A stretch of DNA of 64,000 bases from Bryobacteraceae bacterium (GTDB lineage Bacteria; Acidobacteriota; Terriglobia; Bryobacterales; Bryobacteraceae): positions 124,001 through 188,000 of the forward strand of contig JAIEMJ010000014.1 in NCBI GenBank assembly GCA_019752335.1. Reading direction: 5' to 3'. Of the stretch, positions 55,303 to 64,000 are shown piece by piece. The notes under the pieces are model-generated. The model searched no databases. It had not been told where the DNA came from and was given only the letters and a program-made list of their open reading frames with translations. Made by a program: the position numbers and the translations under genes. The first letter of the stretch is position 1, and the number at the start of each line of letters is the position of its first letter.

Positions 55303-58300
55303 CTAACGCAGCGCGACTTGGTGCGACTCGAGCGTGCCGCCGATGGCTTGCTGATAGCGGGCGATTGCTTTATTCAAGTCCAACCGCGCGGCCACGGCGC
55401 GGCGGCGGGAGTCAGCGTATTCGTTTTGGCGGGTTAACACGAGAAAGCTGGTGCTTTCTCCCGTCGAGAAGAGGCGCGTTTCACTGTCGAGCTTGGCTTG
55501 CGCGGCCCGCGCGCTGGCTTCGGCGGCCGTGATGCGCTGCTTGGCGGTCTCAATCGATTGCAGCGAATTGCGTACCTGGGCTTCAATGAGTTGCGCGACG
55601 CGAGCCTGTTCCAGCTTCAGTTGCCGGCCTTGCAACACCGCGGTTTCTACGTTTGCCTGCGCTGCGCGATTGCGGACGGTGAGATCCAGTGACACTCCCG
55701 CTTGAAACGTAGAGTAATTGCCGCCGAATAGGTTACTCAAAGATTGTCCATAGCCACCCAGCAGGTTGGCGGGTAAGTTGCCGAGCCCACCGGCGCCGCC
55801 CCCCAGTCCTTGAAAGGGATTCGGCGCCGGATTGCGGGATCCGGCGAGTCCGGCGCTGATGTAGCCGGCGTTCAAATTCAATTGTGGCCGCGTCGCTTCC
55901 CGCGCCATCGCCTGCTGAATTAGATTTGACTGCTGCCGTAGATCCGCGGCCTTCAGTTCGGGGCGCTGCCGCAAGGCCGTCTCCACGGACTGGGGCACGT
56001 CGATGGCCGGCGGCGTGGGTCCGCGCTGGTCAGCCGGAATGATCTCTTCATTCCACAGCGCCGACGTGCGTTCGCCGGCCAGTAAGGGTTTCAAGATATT
56101 CTCGGCTTGCGTAACGACTTCCAGGCTCGCGTAGTAAGTATCCCGGCGGCGTTCGAACTCGGCTTCGGCGCCCGATAGCTCGACGGCGGCCAAAGTACCC
56201 GCTTCAATCTGGCGTTTCGACAAATCGAATTGCTTGCGCGCTAAATCCACGGCCTCTCGTTTCACATCCGCGTCTTCGCGGACCGCGACTAAGTCCCAGT
56301 AAGCTTGCTCGACGCGGAGGACGACGTCAATCGCCTTCAAGGCAAAGTCGGTCTGGCTAAGGTCGGCTTGCTTACGGCGAATCTGGATGGTGCCGCGCTC
56401 GTTGTCCAGCCGGCGGTTGCGCAGTAAAGGTTGAATGTAGGAGAGCACTAACTGCGGCGTCACATAGGGCGACAGACCCGTAAATGGGTTATTGGTGGTG
56501 AGACGGTTATTGTTAAAGTCCACGCGCGCGGTGGCGCCCTGGAAATTCAAGCGTTGGCCCAGCGACAGGTTGTTCGCAAAAGACCTTTCCACTAAGCGGC
56601 CATCGGCCGACACCAGCACGCTCGGTGTCGGCGTTGCGCGGCTTTCGAAGCCCGAGTTGTAGTGAAAGAAAGGATCAAAGACGCCCTGGGCCGCGGCCAG
56701 AGCCTTCTGACTTAGCTGCGTATTGACGCGGTCAATTTCGATTTCCAGGTTACTAGCAAGCGCCATTTCAATAGCAGCCTGCAAGGTCAATTTCCGTTGC
56801 GCCGCGCCAACGCCCACGCGAGTTTCGAGCACGTCGGCTTCGGCGGCGTGCAGCCCCATTACCGACAGCAGGATTATCAGCCCGGCCGTCGCGGTGCGCA
56901 GGCGAAAGAAGCTGAGTAAGCGCTTCCACCAGTTACCCTGCGCCAGATCGTCAAAGAGCGAGTAAGCGACCGGCGTCACCAGCAGCGTGAGCAGAAGACA
57001 CAAGGTCTGTCCGCCGATGACGATAATCGCCACGGAACGGCGCGACCCGGAACCCGCTCCGCCACCCAAAGCGAGCGGGATCATGCCGGCTACCAGGGCG
57101 GCAGTCGTCATGAGAATGGGACGCAAGCGGTCCAGGCAGCCCTTGATGATCGCCTGCGGCCGGGCCATCCCTTCGCGGCGTAAATTCTTGATGTGGTCAA
57201 TTTGCAGAATGGAATTCTTCTTGACGATGCCAAAAAGTACCAGAATACCGACCGACGAGTAAATAATCTGGTAATTTTCCTTGAATACGATCAGCGACAG
57301 CACCGCAAAGGGCACGGACAACGGCAAGCTCAAGAGGATCGTAATGGGATCCACGAAGCTTTCGAATTGCGACGCCAACACCATGTACATGAAAATGATC
57401 GACAGTAAGAATGCCACCACGAAATTCGAAGCCGCCTTGCCAAACTCGCGGCTCGCACCGGCCAGTGCCGTGCTGTAGCCAGGCGCCATATTCATTGCGT
57501 CCTGCTCTTTCTGGAGGATATCCAGGACGTTCGAGAGCGACTGCGGCGCGACAATGTTAGCCGTCAGCATGATCTGCCGTTGGCGGTTGTAGCGTTCAAT
57601 CTGCGTAGGTCCAACGGACTGCTCGAAGCTCGCCACATTCGAGACCGCCACATTGCCTAAGGTAGACGAAGGCACGTAGAGACGTTCGAGGGCCCCGGGC
57701 GAATCGCGGAACTCCTTATCGACGCGTAGTTGGACATCAATGCGGTCGTCGCCGTCGCGATAGGTGGACACTTGCCGGTCGCCGCCGACGAGGGTACGCA
57801 GCGCGGTCGCGATGGAGGAGACACTCACATTCAGGTCCGCTGCTTTCTCGCGGTTGATGCGCACGCGTAACTCGGGCTTACCGCCTTCGTAAGAACTTTC
57901 GACGTCTTCCACGCCTTCGAGGGCGCTAAGTTTCTTGAGCAGCGTGGTGGAGTACTTGTCGAGTTGCGCGAGGTCCGGGCCTTGAATCGTAAACATGAGG
58001 TTCTTGTTCGGGCCGCCGCCTTGTACTAGGGCGGGACGCTGCACGCTGACGATCAGGTCTTTGTAGTGCGAGAATTTCTCGCGGGCCATGCCCATGATGG
58101 CGTCTTGCGAAACGGTCCGCTGTTTTTCGTCGACTAAGCCGACCAGAATAAATCCGCGGTCGACTTTGCGCAATTGGTCCGCGCCCACGGTGGTGAGGAC
58201 GCTCTTGAAGCCAGGCAATTTCCGGCAATCGTCCTCGAGACGCGCCATCATGGCATCCGTGCCTTCGAGCGACGTGCCGGGAGGCAGCCGCACAATCACT

Positions 58301-59973
58301 TCGAATTCGCCCTGGTCATCCACGGGCAGAAAGTCCTTGCCGACCATCTGGAAGAGCGGCACCGATGAAGCCATCACCAACAGGCAGATCACCGTAATCA
58401 CCCAACGATGTTGCATGGACCACACCAGCATGGCGTGGTAGGCGCGGTTGGCCTGCGTGAGGATCCAGAATTCCTTGTGGGAGTTCGTCGCTTCTTTTTT
58501 GGTTAAAAAGCGCGAACTGAGCATCGGGGTCATCGTGAAGCTGACTAACAATGAGACCATCACGGCAAAGGCCGCCGTGTAGCCGAAGCTCGACATAAAG
58601 CGGCCGACGATGCCGCTCATCAGAGCTACTGGCATAAAGATGATCACTAAGCTTAGGGTCGTCGCGAGCACGGCGAGGCCGATCTCACGCGTACCTTCCA
58701 TCGCCGCTTGCATCGGCTCCATGCCTTCGTGTTGCATTTTCCGGAAGATATTCTCGAGGACCACGATAGCGTCATCAATGACAATTCCGACCATCATTAC
58801 GAGAGCCAGCATCGTAATCTGGTCGAGCGTGAAGCCCATGGCGTGCATCAAGGTGTAAGTGGAGACAATCGACGTGGGAATGGCGACGGCGGTAATCAGC
58901 GTGGAGCGCCAGCTACGCAGAAATACCCAGACAATAAACGCCGCGAAAAGTCCGCCTTCAATCAAGTGCGCCTGCACGGCTTCAAAAGCCTGGCGAATAA
59001 ACGTAGATTGATCGCGCGTGTAGCGAATCTGGAAATCCTTGGGCAAACGCGGCGCCAGTTCCGCGACGCGGTCCTTCACGTCCTGAATCACGGCCAGCGA
59101 GTTGGTGCCGGCCTGCTTGCGGACTTCCAGGACCACCGCGGGTACGCCATCCAGACGGGCCAGAGTGCGGGGCTCTTCAAAGCCATCAATGACGCGGCCG
59201 ATGTCGCTCACACGCACCGGCGCTCCACCCGTGTTGGCGATCACCAGGCGGGCAAAGTCTTGCGGGCGCTCGACGCGGCCAAAGGTACGCAGAGACATTT
59301 CGCGGCTGCCTTGTTCAATATTGCCGCCGGGCACCTCGACATTTTGCGCGGCCAACGCCGCTCGGACTTGATCGACGTTTAAACCATAAGCTTGTAACTT
59401 ATTGCCGTCGAGCCAGACCTGAATCTGCCGCATGCGCTCACCGACGAACTTCACCTGGCCCACGCCGTTGATCGACTCGACGTTCTTTTTGATGACGTCG
59501 TCAGCCAGTTTGGTGGTCTCGCGCGGATCGCGTGGCGAGGAGATGGCGATGTTGACGACGGGTGCGGCGTCCGTGGCAATCTTCTCCACCACCGGCGGAT
59601 CCGCGTCCTTTGGCAACTGAGACAGCATGGCGCTAATCTTGTCGCGCACTTCCTGCGCCGCCACGTCGGAGTCGCGCGAGAGAGAGAATTGTACGCTTAC
59701 CAACGAGAGGCCCTCGGACGAGACGGAGCGTAGCTCTTCGATGCCGGAGATCGTGTTCACGGCCTCTTCAATGCGCTTCGAAACCTGGGTCTCCACCTCT
59801 TCGGGCGCGGCGCCGCGCAAGGTGGTGGTGATGGTGACGATGGGCAGTTCAATCTTCGGGAAGAAGTCGACGCCCAATTGGCGATAGGAGTTCAGCCCGA
59901 GCACGACCAACGCCAGGATCAGCATGGTGGCGAAAACGGGCCGCTTGATACAAATTTCGGCTAGTTTCTGCAT
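55303..59973 (-). CDS. RND efflux pump fused to TolC-like outer-membrane factor
   Basis: One uninterrupted 1556-codon frame. Residues 1 to about 1015 are a complete HAE1/AcrB-type RND pump: N-terminal TM segment, two periplasmic porter regions, and the proton-relay Asp pair in 'VGIVIDDAIVVLENI'. A hydrophobic segment at about 1022-1045 ('GLIILLSVMGLHAAEAD') looks like a signal peptide with an A-x-A cleavage site. Residues about 1046-1556 form a TolC/OprM-like factor ('AYWDLVAVREDADVKREAVD' helix, second repeat near 1370-1550). No Shine-Dalgarno precedes the junction Met (residue 1039). Inner- and outer-membrane components of a tripartite pump are therefore encoded as one chain. It lies 4 bases after the membrane fusion protein gene. 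Confidence 0.93.
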   Translation of the reverse strand: MQKLAEICIKRPVFATMLILALVVLGLNSYRQLGVDFFPKIELPIVTITTTLRGAAPEEVETQVSKRIEEAVNTISGIEELRSVSSEGLSLVSVQFSLSRDSDVAAQEVRDKISAMLSQLPKDADPPVVEKIATDAAPVVNIAISSPRDPRETTKLADDVIKKNVESINGVGQVKFVGERMRQIQVWLDGNKLQAYGLNVDQVRAALAAQNVEVPGGNIEQGSREMSLRTFGRVERPQDFARLVIANTGGAPVRVSDIGRVIDGFEEPRTLARLDGVPAVVLEVRKQAGTNSLAVIQDVKDRVAELAPRLPKDFQIRYTRDQSTFIRQAFEAVQAHLIEGGLFAAFIVWVFLRSWRSTLITAVAIPTSIVSTYTLMHAMGFTLDQITMLALVMMVGIVIDDAIVVLENIFRKMQHEGMEPMQAAMEGTREIGLAVLATTLSLVIIFMPVALMSGIVGRFMSSFGYTAAFAVMVSLLVSFTMTPMLSSRFLTKKEATNSHKEFWILTQANRAYHAMLVWSMQHRWVITVICLLVMASSVPLFQMVGKDFLPVDDQGEFEVIVRLPPGTSLEGTDAMMARLEDDCRKLPGFKSVLTTVGADQLRKVDRGFILVGLVDEKQRTVSQDAIMGMAREKFSHYKDLIVSVQRPALVQGGGPNKNLMFTIQGPDLAQLDKYSTTLLKKLSALEGVEDVESSYEGGKPELRVRINREKAADLNVSVSSIATALRTLVGGDRQVSTYRDGDDRIDVQLRVDKEFRDSPGALERLYVPSSTLGNVAVSNVASFEQSVGPTQIERYNRQRQIMLTANIVAPQSLSNVLDILQKEQDAMNMAPGYSTALAGASREFGKAASNFVVAFLLSIIFMYMVLASQFESFVDPITILLSLPLSVPFAVLSLIVFKENYQIIYSSVGILVLFGIVKKNSILQIDHIKNLRREGMARPQAIIKGCLDRLRPILMTTAALVAGMIPLALGGGAGSGSRRSVAIIVIGGQTLCLLLTLLVTPVAYSLFDDLAQGNWWKRLLSFFRLRTATAGLIILLSVMGLHAAEADVLETRVGVGAAQRKLTLQAAIEMALASNLEIEIDRVNTQLSQKALAAAQGVFDPFFHYNSGFESRATPTPSVLVSADGRLVERSFANNLSLGQRLNFQGATARVDFNNNRLTTNNPFTGLSPYVTPQLVLSYIQPLLRNRRLDNERGTIQIRRKQADLSQTDFALKAIDVVLRVEQAYWDLVAVREDADVKREAVDLARKQFDLSKRQIEAGTLAAVELSGAEAEFERRRDTYYASLEVVTQAENILKPLLAGERTSALWNEEIIPADQRGPTPPAIDVPQSVETALRQRPELKAADLRQQSNLIQQAMAREATRPQLNLNAGYISAGLAGSRNPAPNPFQGLGGGAGGLGNLPANLLGGYGQSLSNLFGGNYSTFQAGVSLDLTVRNRAAQANVETAVLQGRQLKLEQARVAQLIEAQVRNSLQSIETAKQRITAAEASARAAQAKLDSETRLFSTGESTSFLVLTRQNEYADSRRRAVAARLDLNKAIARYQQAIGGTLESHQVALR

Positions 59974-59977
59974 TTCG

Positions 59978-61165
59978 CTAGTTCACCTGTACCGTTTTTC
60001 CGTCGTAGAGCATGTTGAGGCTCGACGTGGCGACGCGGTCATCGGCCTTCAGCGCAGTGCCCGGCACTTCAACGAGACCTTCGCTCTCCGCGCCCGGCTG
60101 GAAGCGCAGTTCCACGGCCCTTCCTTGCCGGATCGCGAAGACTTTGTTGAGCCCGGCGATCGAATAGACGGCTTGCTTGGGCACCAGATTGACGATCTGC
60201 GGGTTGCGTGTCGAAAGCTTCACTTGCACGAAGCTGCCCGGACGGAGACGGGCATCGTTCTCGATGGGTCGCGCTTCGGCCACTAGGGTCCGGCTGCGCG
60301 CGTCGAGCGTGGGATTGAGTTGGCGAACGACCGCGTGAAACTCGCTGCCGGGAATGGCATCCGTGGTGAAGGTGAGCGTCGTGCCGATTTGCGCGGAGGC
60401 GATGTCGCTTTCTGGCACCTCCACCCGCAGACGCAACGGGTAGGACTTCACCAGCGTCAGGATGGTGGCGCCCTCCTTCACATACTGCCCCGGCGCCGCG
60501 GCGCGGGCACTCACGATGGCATCGAAGGGCGCGCGCAGCACGGTGTCGTTCAAGCGCTTTTCCACCAAGCCGACGTCGGCGCGCAGGGCGCTGATGCTGG
60601 CGAGCTGGGTGCGGAGTTCGTCCTTCTGAGCTTGCAAGGCGGCCTGCCGGGCTTGAAACGCCTTCTCCATCTCGGTGAAGCGCTGCTGCGAAATGTCACC
60701 GCTCTTGTAGAGCTTTTGCGCGCTGTCGAACTTGGTAAACGCGTCTTCCATCTGCGCCTGCGCCTGGCGAATGGCCGGCGTGCTCTCCGGTGTGACATTG
60801 ACTTGATTCGGATCGAGCCCCATGCGGGCCAGGGCCTGATTCAAACCGGACTTGGCCCGGTCAAGCTGGAGGGTGAGTTCGGCGCGGTCGAGTTGCGCGA
60901 GCACCTGCCCTTTGCGGACGGCTTGGCCGAAGTCGACGGCGATGGAGTTGATGTGGCCGGGAATCTCGAAGACGGCGTTGATGGTGTCGTCGGGGACGAG
61001 CGAGCCGGTCAACTGCAGGGTCCGGTTGAGCGGGCGCGCGTCAACCGCGGCGGTCTTAATGGCCAGCGGCGGCTCGGGCTTCGCGGCCGCCTGCACGGGT
61101 GCATCTTTCTTGCCGCAGGCGCTGAGGAGCGCCAGCAGCAGGAGTAGGGTGGACGAGAGTTTCAT
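59978..61165 (-). CDS. RND membrane fusion protein (lipoprotein)
   Basis: 395 residues. Lipoprotein signal with lipobox 'LSAC' (lipidated Cys17), then the adaptor fold: a barrel-sandwich/lipoyl half ('IPGHINSIAVDFGQAVRKGQ'), an alpha-helical hairpin (about 95-190, 'QRFTEMEKAFQARQAALQAQ'), the returning lipoyl half, and a beta-barrel. It links the inner-membrane pump to the outer-membrane factor. Encoded between tetR and the pump fusion. Confidence 0.93.
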   Translation of the reverse strand: MKLSSTLLLLLALLSACGKKDAPVQAAAKPEPPLAIKTAAVDARPLNRTLQLTGSLVPDDTINAVFEIPGHINSIAVDFGQAVRKGQVLAQLDRAELTLQLDRAKSGLNQALARMGLDPNQVNVTPESTPAIRQAQAQMEDAFTKFDSAQKLYKSGDISQQRFTEMEKAFQARQAALQAQKDELRTQLASISALRADVGLVEKRLNDTVLRAPFDAIVSARAAAPGQYVKEGATILTLVKSYPLRLRVEVPESDIASAQIGTTLTFTTDAIPGSEFHAVVRQLNPTLDARSRTLVAEARPIENDARLRPGSFVQVKLSTRNPQIVNLVPKQAVYSIAGLNKVFAIRQGRAVELRFQPGAESEGLVEVPGTALKADDRVATSSLNMLYDGKTVQVN

Positions 61166-61170
61166 GGTTT

Positions 61171-61782
61171 TTACTGCCTTTGGACGACGATGCCGTCGAG
61201 ATAGAGGTCAATCATTTCGGACAAGTCAGGATTGCCTTGGGGGCAGGCATTAGGAAAAAAGATGCTCTTCTTGGCCGCGTCGCTCACGATGCCCAGGAAG
61301 CCGAACATGATGGCGTCGGCGTTTGCCTGGCGCAGGTGGCCGGCAGCGATTTGCCCTTGCACGTACTGCCGCAGTTGGCCACAGAAGGAGACCTCATGCC
61401 GCTGGTAGGCAAGTTCCGCCAGTTCATGCTTTTCGAGCGCGGCGAAGAAGATCAGACGCACATAGTTCGCATTGACGACGTGCCACTCAAAAGCCAGTTT
61501 GGCCAGGGTATGGAAGACTTGCCGGACGTCGTAGCTGGGTTCGTTTAGCACCACTGGCAAGCGCATCTCCACCTCGGAGCCCATCACGGTTTCGATGATG
61601 GCCGTGTAGAGGTCGCGCTTCGACGGGAAGTGCTGGTAGAGCACGGGTTCGCTCACCCCAACGGCGGCGGCGAGTTCCCGCGTGGTAACTCCACGGAAAC
61701 CACGTTCACCGAAAAGCCGCATTGCGGTGTCAATGATGGCGGCACGTCGCTCGACGGAGGACATGCGGGTAGTGGTGCTCAT
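61171..61782 (-). CDS. TetR-family repressor of the efflux operon
   Basis: 203 residues. N-terminal helix-turn-helix ('TRELAAAVGVSEPVLYQHFP', about 34-53), ligand-binding helical C-terminal domain with two cysteines ('VSFCGQ' and 'PNACPQ'). It is the first gene of the efflux operon (5-base gap to the fusion protein gene), and two palindromes lie in its promoter, so it probably represses its own operon. The divergent neighbour is an Old Yellow Enzyme, as in the electrophile-sensing NemR system, but sensing is not shown. Confidence 0.9.
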   Translation of the reverse strand: MSTTTRMSSVERRAAIIDTAMRLFGERGFRGVTTRELAAAVGVSEPVLYQHFPSKRDLYTAIIETVMGSEVEMRLPVVLNEPSYDVRQVFHTLAKLAFEWHVVNANYVRLIFFAALEKHELAELAYQRHEVSFCGQLRQYVQGQIAAGHLRQANADAIMFGFLGIVSDAAKKSIFFPNACPQGNPDLSEMIDLYLDGIVVQRQ

Positions 61783-61792
61783 AAAGTCGCGC

Positions 61793-61840
61793 GTTAGTGA
61801 GCGCTAACCTAGGATACACTAACTTAGTGTTTACTAGCAA
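61793..61840 (-). promoter_or_regulatory. tetR promoter with two palindromic operators
   Basis: On the minus strand, TTGCTA (61835-61840) and TATCCT (61811-61816) form a -35/-10 pair 18 bases apart. A perfect 15-base palindrome (ACACTAA-C-TTAGTGT, 61816-61830) fills the spacer. A second, imperfect one (GTTAGTGAGCGCTAAC, 61793-61808) lies just downstream, 11 bases before the tetR ATG. Shared half-site TTAGTG. The arrangement fits steric repression by TetR. Confidence 0.62.
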
Positions 61841-61895
61841 ATTGTCGCATCCAGGCGCGGTTTGAAAGACTCCAACAGAGCGAAGGAAGACCGAG

Positions 61896-62984
61896 TTGAA
61901 ACTATTTGAAGCATTCATTATGGGTAAGTTACGGATGCCGAACCGCGCGGTGATGGTGCCGATGACGCGCGGCCGGGCGACCGGCGAGGGCGTACCCACC
62001 CCGATCATGGCGGAGTACTACGGACTGCGGGCCGAGGCCGGACTGCTGATCACCGAGGCGACGGCCATCTCCCGGCAGGGGTCAGGCTGGTTGAATGCAC
62101 CGGGAATCTACACGGAGACGCAGGTGGCGGCCTGGAGGCCGATCACCGAAAGAGTGCATGCGGCGGGTGGGCGGATCTTCCTACAGTTATGGCACATGGG
62201 GCGCGTCTCCCATCCTGACTTCCTGGACGGAGCACTGCCGGTAGGACCTTCGGCCGTGGCGGCGGCGGGCGAAACGCACACGCCGACTGGCAAGCAGAGC
62301 TACGTGGTGCCGCGCGCTCTCGACGCAGGGGAGCTACCGGGCATCGTGGACGATTACCGGAAGGCGACGGAAAACGCGCTGCGGGCCGGCTTTGACGGCG
62401 TCGAGATTCATGCCGCCAACGGCTACCTGCTGGACCAGTTTCTGCGCGATGGCTCGAACCGGCGGAGCGACGAGTTCGGGGGCAGCATCGAGAATCGCCT
62501 GCGCTTTCCGCTCGCGGTGGCGAAAGCGGTGGCCGACGTCGCCGGGGCGGGACGGACCGGAATTCGCATTTCGCCCCAGGGCCAGTATAACGACATGAAA
62601 GACAGTAACCCGTTGGCGCTCTTCTCGGCCTTCACGAAGGCATTGAACGGGACCGGCGTCACGTATCTGCACGTGATGGACCCCGTGACGGCCGACCACA
62701 TGTTGAGCAACGGCGAACCGCAGATGCATCCCGCCTTGCGCCCGCTGTTCCCGGGCACGCTGATGGTAAACGGTGGCTATACGCGGGAGACGGCCGAAGC
62801 GGCACTGGCCCAGGGCACGGCTGACCTGATTGCGTTCGGCGTACCGTACTTGGCGAATCCGGATCTCCTTGAGCGGCTACGCGCAGGAGCGGCGATGAAC
62901 GCGCCGGACTTCGCTACGCTCTACTCTCCGGGCGTAAAGGGGTATCTCGATTACCCCGTCCTCAACGCAAACGCCACCCCGTGA
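61896..62984 (+). CDS. Old Yellow Enzyme-family NADH:flavin oxidoreductase
   Basis: 362 residues, FMN-dependent reductase of activated alkenes, nitro compounds and electrophiles, cytoplasmic TIM barrel. 'MPNRAVMVPMTRGRAT' at the N terminus, the substrate-binding His/Asn pair in 'VEIHAANGYLLDQF' (about 166-180), 'GGSIENRLRFPLAV' and 'GVPYLANPDLLERL' are family motifs. The start is a TTG with GGAAG 5 bases upstream. The stop codon lies in the loop of the terminator hairpin. Divergent from tetR, possibly under the same control. Confidence 0.93.
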   Translation: MKLFEAFIMGKLRMPNRAVMVPMTRGRATGEGVPTPIMAEYYGLRAEAGLLITEATAISRQGSGWLNAPGIYTETQVAAWRPITERVHAAGGRIFLQLWHMGRVSHPDFLDGALPVGPSAVAAAGETHTPTGKQSYVVPRALDAGELPGIVDDYRKATENALRAGFDGVEIHAANGYLLDQFLRDGSNRRSDEFGGSIENRLRFPLAVAKAVADVAGAGRTGIRISPQGQYNDMKDSNPLALFSAFTKALNGTGVTYLHVMDPVTADHMLSNGEPQMHPALRPLFPGTLMVNGGYTRETAEAALAQGTADLIAFGVPYLANPDLLERLRAGAAMNAPDFATLYSPGVKGYLDYPVLNANATP

Positions 62985-62997
62985 GGGGTGGCGTTTG
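62968..62997. terminator. Bidirectional hairpin between OYE and rplK
   Basis: Perfect 13-bp stem (62968-62980 with 62985-62997) around a 4-base loop that contains the OYE stop codon. Convergent genes end on both sides; no long T-run on either strand, so efficiency is uncertain. Confidence 0.7.
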
Positions 62998-63022
62998 GGC
63001 GAACACAGAAATCGAGCGGGTG

Positions 63023-63454
63023 TTAGGCGATGACGTCAACGCCCATCGAGACGCAAGCGCCTCTCACTTGGGAGATGGCGGATTCCAGGGTGAAGCTATT
63101 GAGATCGGGCATCTTGAGCTTGGCAATCTCTTCCACTTGCTTCATCGTGATCTTGCCGACCTTGTTCTTATTCGGCTCAGCGGAGCCCTTGGCGAGCGCC
63201 ACGGCCTTCTTCACCAGGACGGCGACAGGCGGCGTCTTGGTGATGAAGGTGAAGGAACGGTCGTTGTAAATGGTGATGACCACCGGGATGATCAGGCCTT
63301 CCTGATCTTTGCCGGAGGTCTTGGCATTGTATTGCTTGCAGAACTCCATGATGTTGACGCCTTGCGGGCCCAACGCCGTGCCGACGGGGGGCGCAGGAGT
63401 CGCCTTCCCGGCGGGAATCTGCAGCTTCACTTGTCCAGTAACTTTCTTAGCCAT
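63023..63454 (-). CDS. rplK: 50S ribosomal protein L11
   Basis: 143 residues, standard length, part of the GTPase-associated centre of the large subunit. '[20 protein letters not shown]', '[19 protein letters not shown]' and '[10 protein letters not shown]'-like '[12 protein letters not shown]' are characteristic. It follows nusG by 19 bases. No rplA follows it: the next gene is a convergent Old Yellow Enzyme. Confidence 0.97.
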   Translation of the reverse strand: MAKKVTGQVKLQIPAGKATPAPPVGTALGPQGVNIMEFCKQYNAKTSGKDQEGLIIPVVITIYNDRSFTFITKTPPVAVLVKKAVALAKGSAEPNKNKVGKITMKQVEEIAKLKMPDLNSFTLESAISQVRGACVSMGVDVIA

Positions 63455-63473
63455 GGTACCTACTCTTCAGTAA

Positions 63474-64000
63474 TTAAATCTTTTCGACTTGAAGGAATTC
63501 AAGTTCCACCGGGGTGGAGCGTCCGAAGATGGTAACCAGAACGCGCAACGTATCGCGTTCCGGATGGACCTCTTCCACCTTGCCGGTAAAGTTGACAAAG
63601 GGGCCGTCGTTGATGCGGACGGTCTCGCCTTTTTCGAAAACCTGTTTGGGACGCGGCCGGTCAGACGTGTTGGTCTGGCGGTAGAGCATCTGATTGACTT
63701 CGGTCTCGGTCATCGGGATGGGCTTAGTACCGCCACCGACGAAGCCGGTAACCCGCGGGGTAGCCTTCACCTCGTGCCACAGACGGTCATCCATTTCCAT
63801 TTGGACCATCAGATAGCCGGGATAGAGCAACCGTTCGGAGGTGACCTTCTTGCCGTTGCGCAATTCAACGACGGTCTCCTTGGGCATCAAAATGTCGCCG
63901 ATTTGCGCGTCGAAGCCGAAGGCCTGCGCGCGGGTTTTGAGGCTTTCGGCCACCTTGGCCTCGAAACCGGAATAGGTATGGATGATATACCAGAGCTTGT
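63474..64000 (-). CDS. nusG: Transcription antitermination factor NusG (5' end beyond window)
   Basis: About 175 residues visible. Reading from the window edge gives '[20 protein letters not shown]', the NusG N terminus just after the missing start codon; an internal Met (63953) is not the start. The NGN domain ('[11 protein letters not shown]') is followed by a C-terminal KOW domain ('[20 protein letters not shown]'). It binds RNA polymerase and links it to Rho or ribosomes. Confidence 0.96.
   Translation of the reverse strand, partial: KLWYIIHTYSGFEAKVAESLKTRAQAFGFDAQIGDILMPKETVVELRNGKKVTSERLLYPGYLMVQMEMDDRLWHEVKATPRVTGFVGGGTKPIPMTETEVNQMLYRQTNTSDRPRPKQVFEKGETVRINDGPFVNFTGKVEEVHPERDTLRVLVTIFGRSTPVELEFLQVEKI

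Noticed and set aside
56857-56859. Independent start of the TolC part at an internal ATG
   Set aside because: No Shine-Dalgarno is present, the frame is continuous, and a start there would truncate the signal-like segment.
1-64000. CRISPR array, prophage, intact insertion sequence, tRNA or rRNA
   Set aside because: No regularly spaced repeats, integrase, transposase or RNA-gene signatures were found on reading both strands.

Overview
The window looks like a chromosomal segment of an Acidobacteriota bacterium, most likely of the Solibacter/Bryobacter type. This is inferred from the roughly 60% GC composition, five giant Oar-like TonB-dependent receptors, a PSD1 (DUF1549/DUF1553) plus DUF1501 pair, a protein with the TIGR03437-type 'Solibacter' domain, a small 'STGPRTPEGKA'-type protein and palindromic dispersed repeats. 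No rRNA, tRNA, CRISPR array, prophage or intact insertion sequence was seen.

Layout. 1-5.2 kb: an ISC-type ferredoxin, a membrane-anchored unknown, TonB receptor 1 and a small secreted protein. 5.2-8.5 kb: a HigA-like antitoxin with a frameshifted HigB toxin remnant, then pnp and rpsO. 8.6-10.5 kb: a secreted TIGR03437-type protein. 10.5-17.8 kb (minus strand): a tightly coupled operon of a secreted beta-propeller, two DUF1989 proteins, a biotin-dependent urea/guanidine carboxylase and allophanate hydrolase. This gene set fits guanidine assimilation better than urea assimilation. 18.0-24.4 kb: a divergent pair, a sodium:solute symporter to the left and TonB receptor 2 to the right. Each is followed by one of two paralogous beta-propeller proteins. 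24.5-32.4 kb: PSD1 cytochrome, DUF1501 and TonB receptor 3. 32.4-38.3 kb: a small conserved protein, a 521-bp gene-free structured stretch, an HpcH/HpaI aldolase, TonB receptor 4 and a zinc-phospholipase/nuclease-like protein.

38.3-45.4 kb (minus): a chemotaxis operon in transcription order cheW, mcp, cheA, cheR, cheD, cheY, cheX-like, cheB. 45.6-51.7 kb: a YVTN propeller plus PrmA-like methyltransferase, an OsmC protein, TonB receptor 5, a TIGR04282-like transferase and a small cytochrome c. 51.7-55.3 kb: a UDP-glucose dehydrogenase-family protein, an MFS transporter and a second cheY-cheX pair. 55.3-61.8 kb (minus): tetR, a membrane fusion protein gene, and one 1556-codon gene joining an RND pump to a TolC-type outer-membrane factor. 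61.9-64 kb: an Old Yellow Enzyme, then rplK and a 5'-truncated nusG on the opposite strand; rplA does not follow rplK.

The most interesting points are the RND-TolC fusion with a signal-peptide-like junction, the mirrored symporter/propeller and receptor/propeller arrangement next to the guanidine-type operon, a palindromic repeat read through inside the carboxylase gene, and the broken HigB toxin. All functional assignments were made by reading the sequence; no database search was run.
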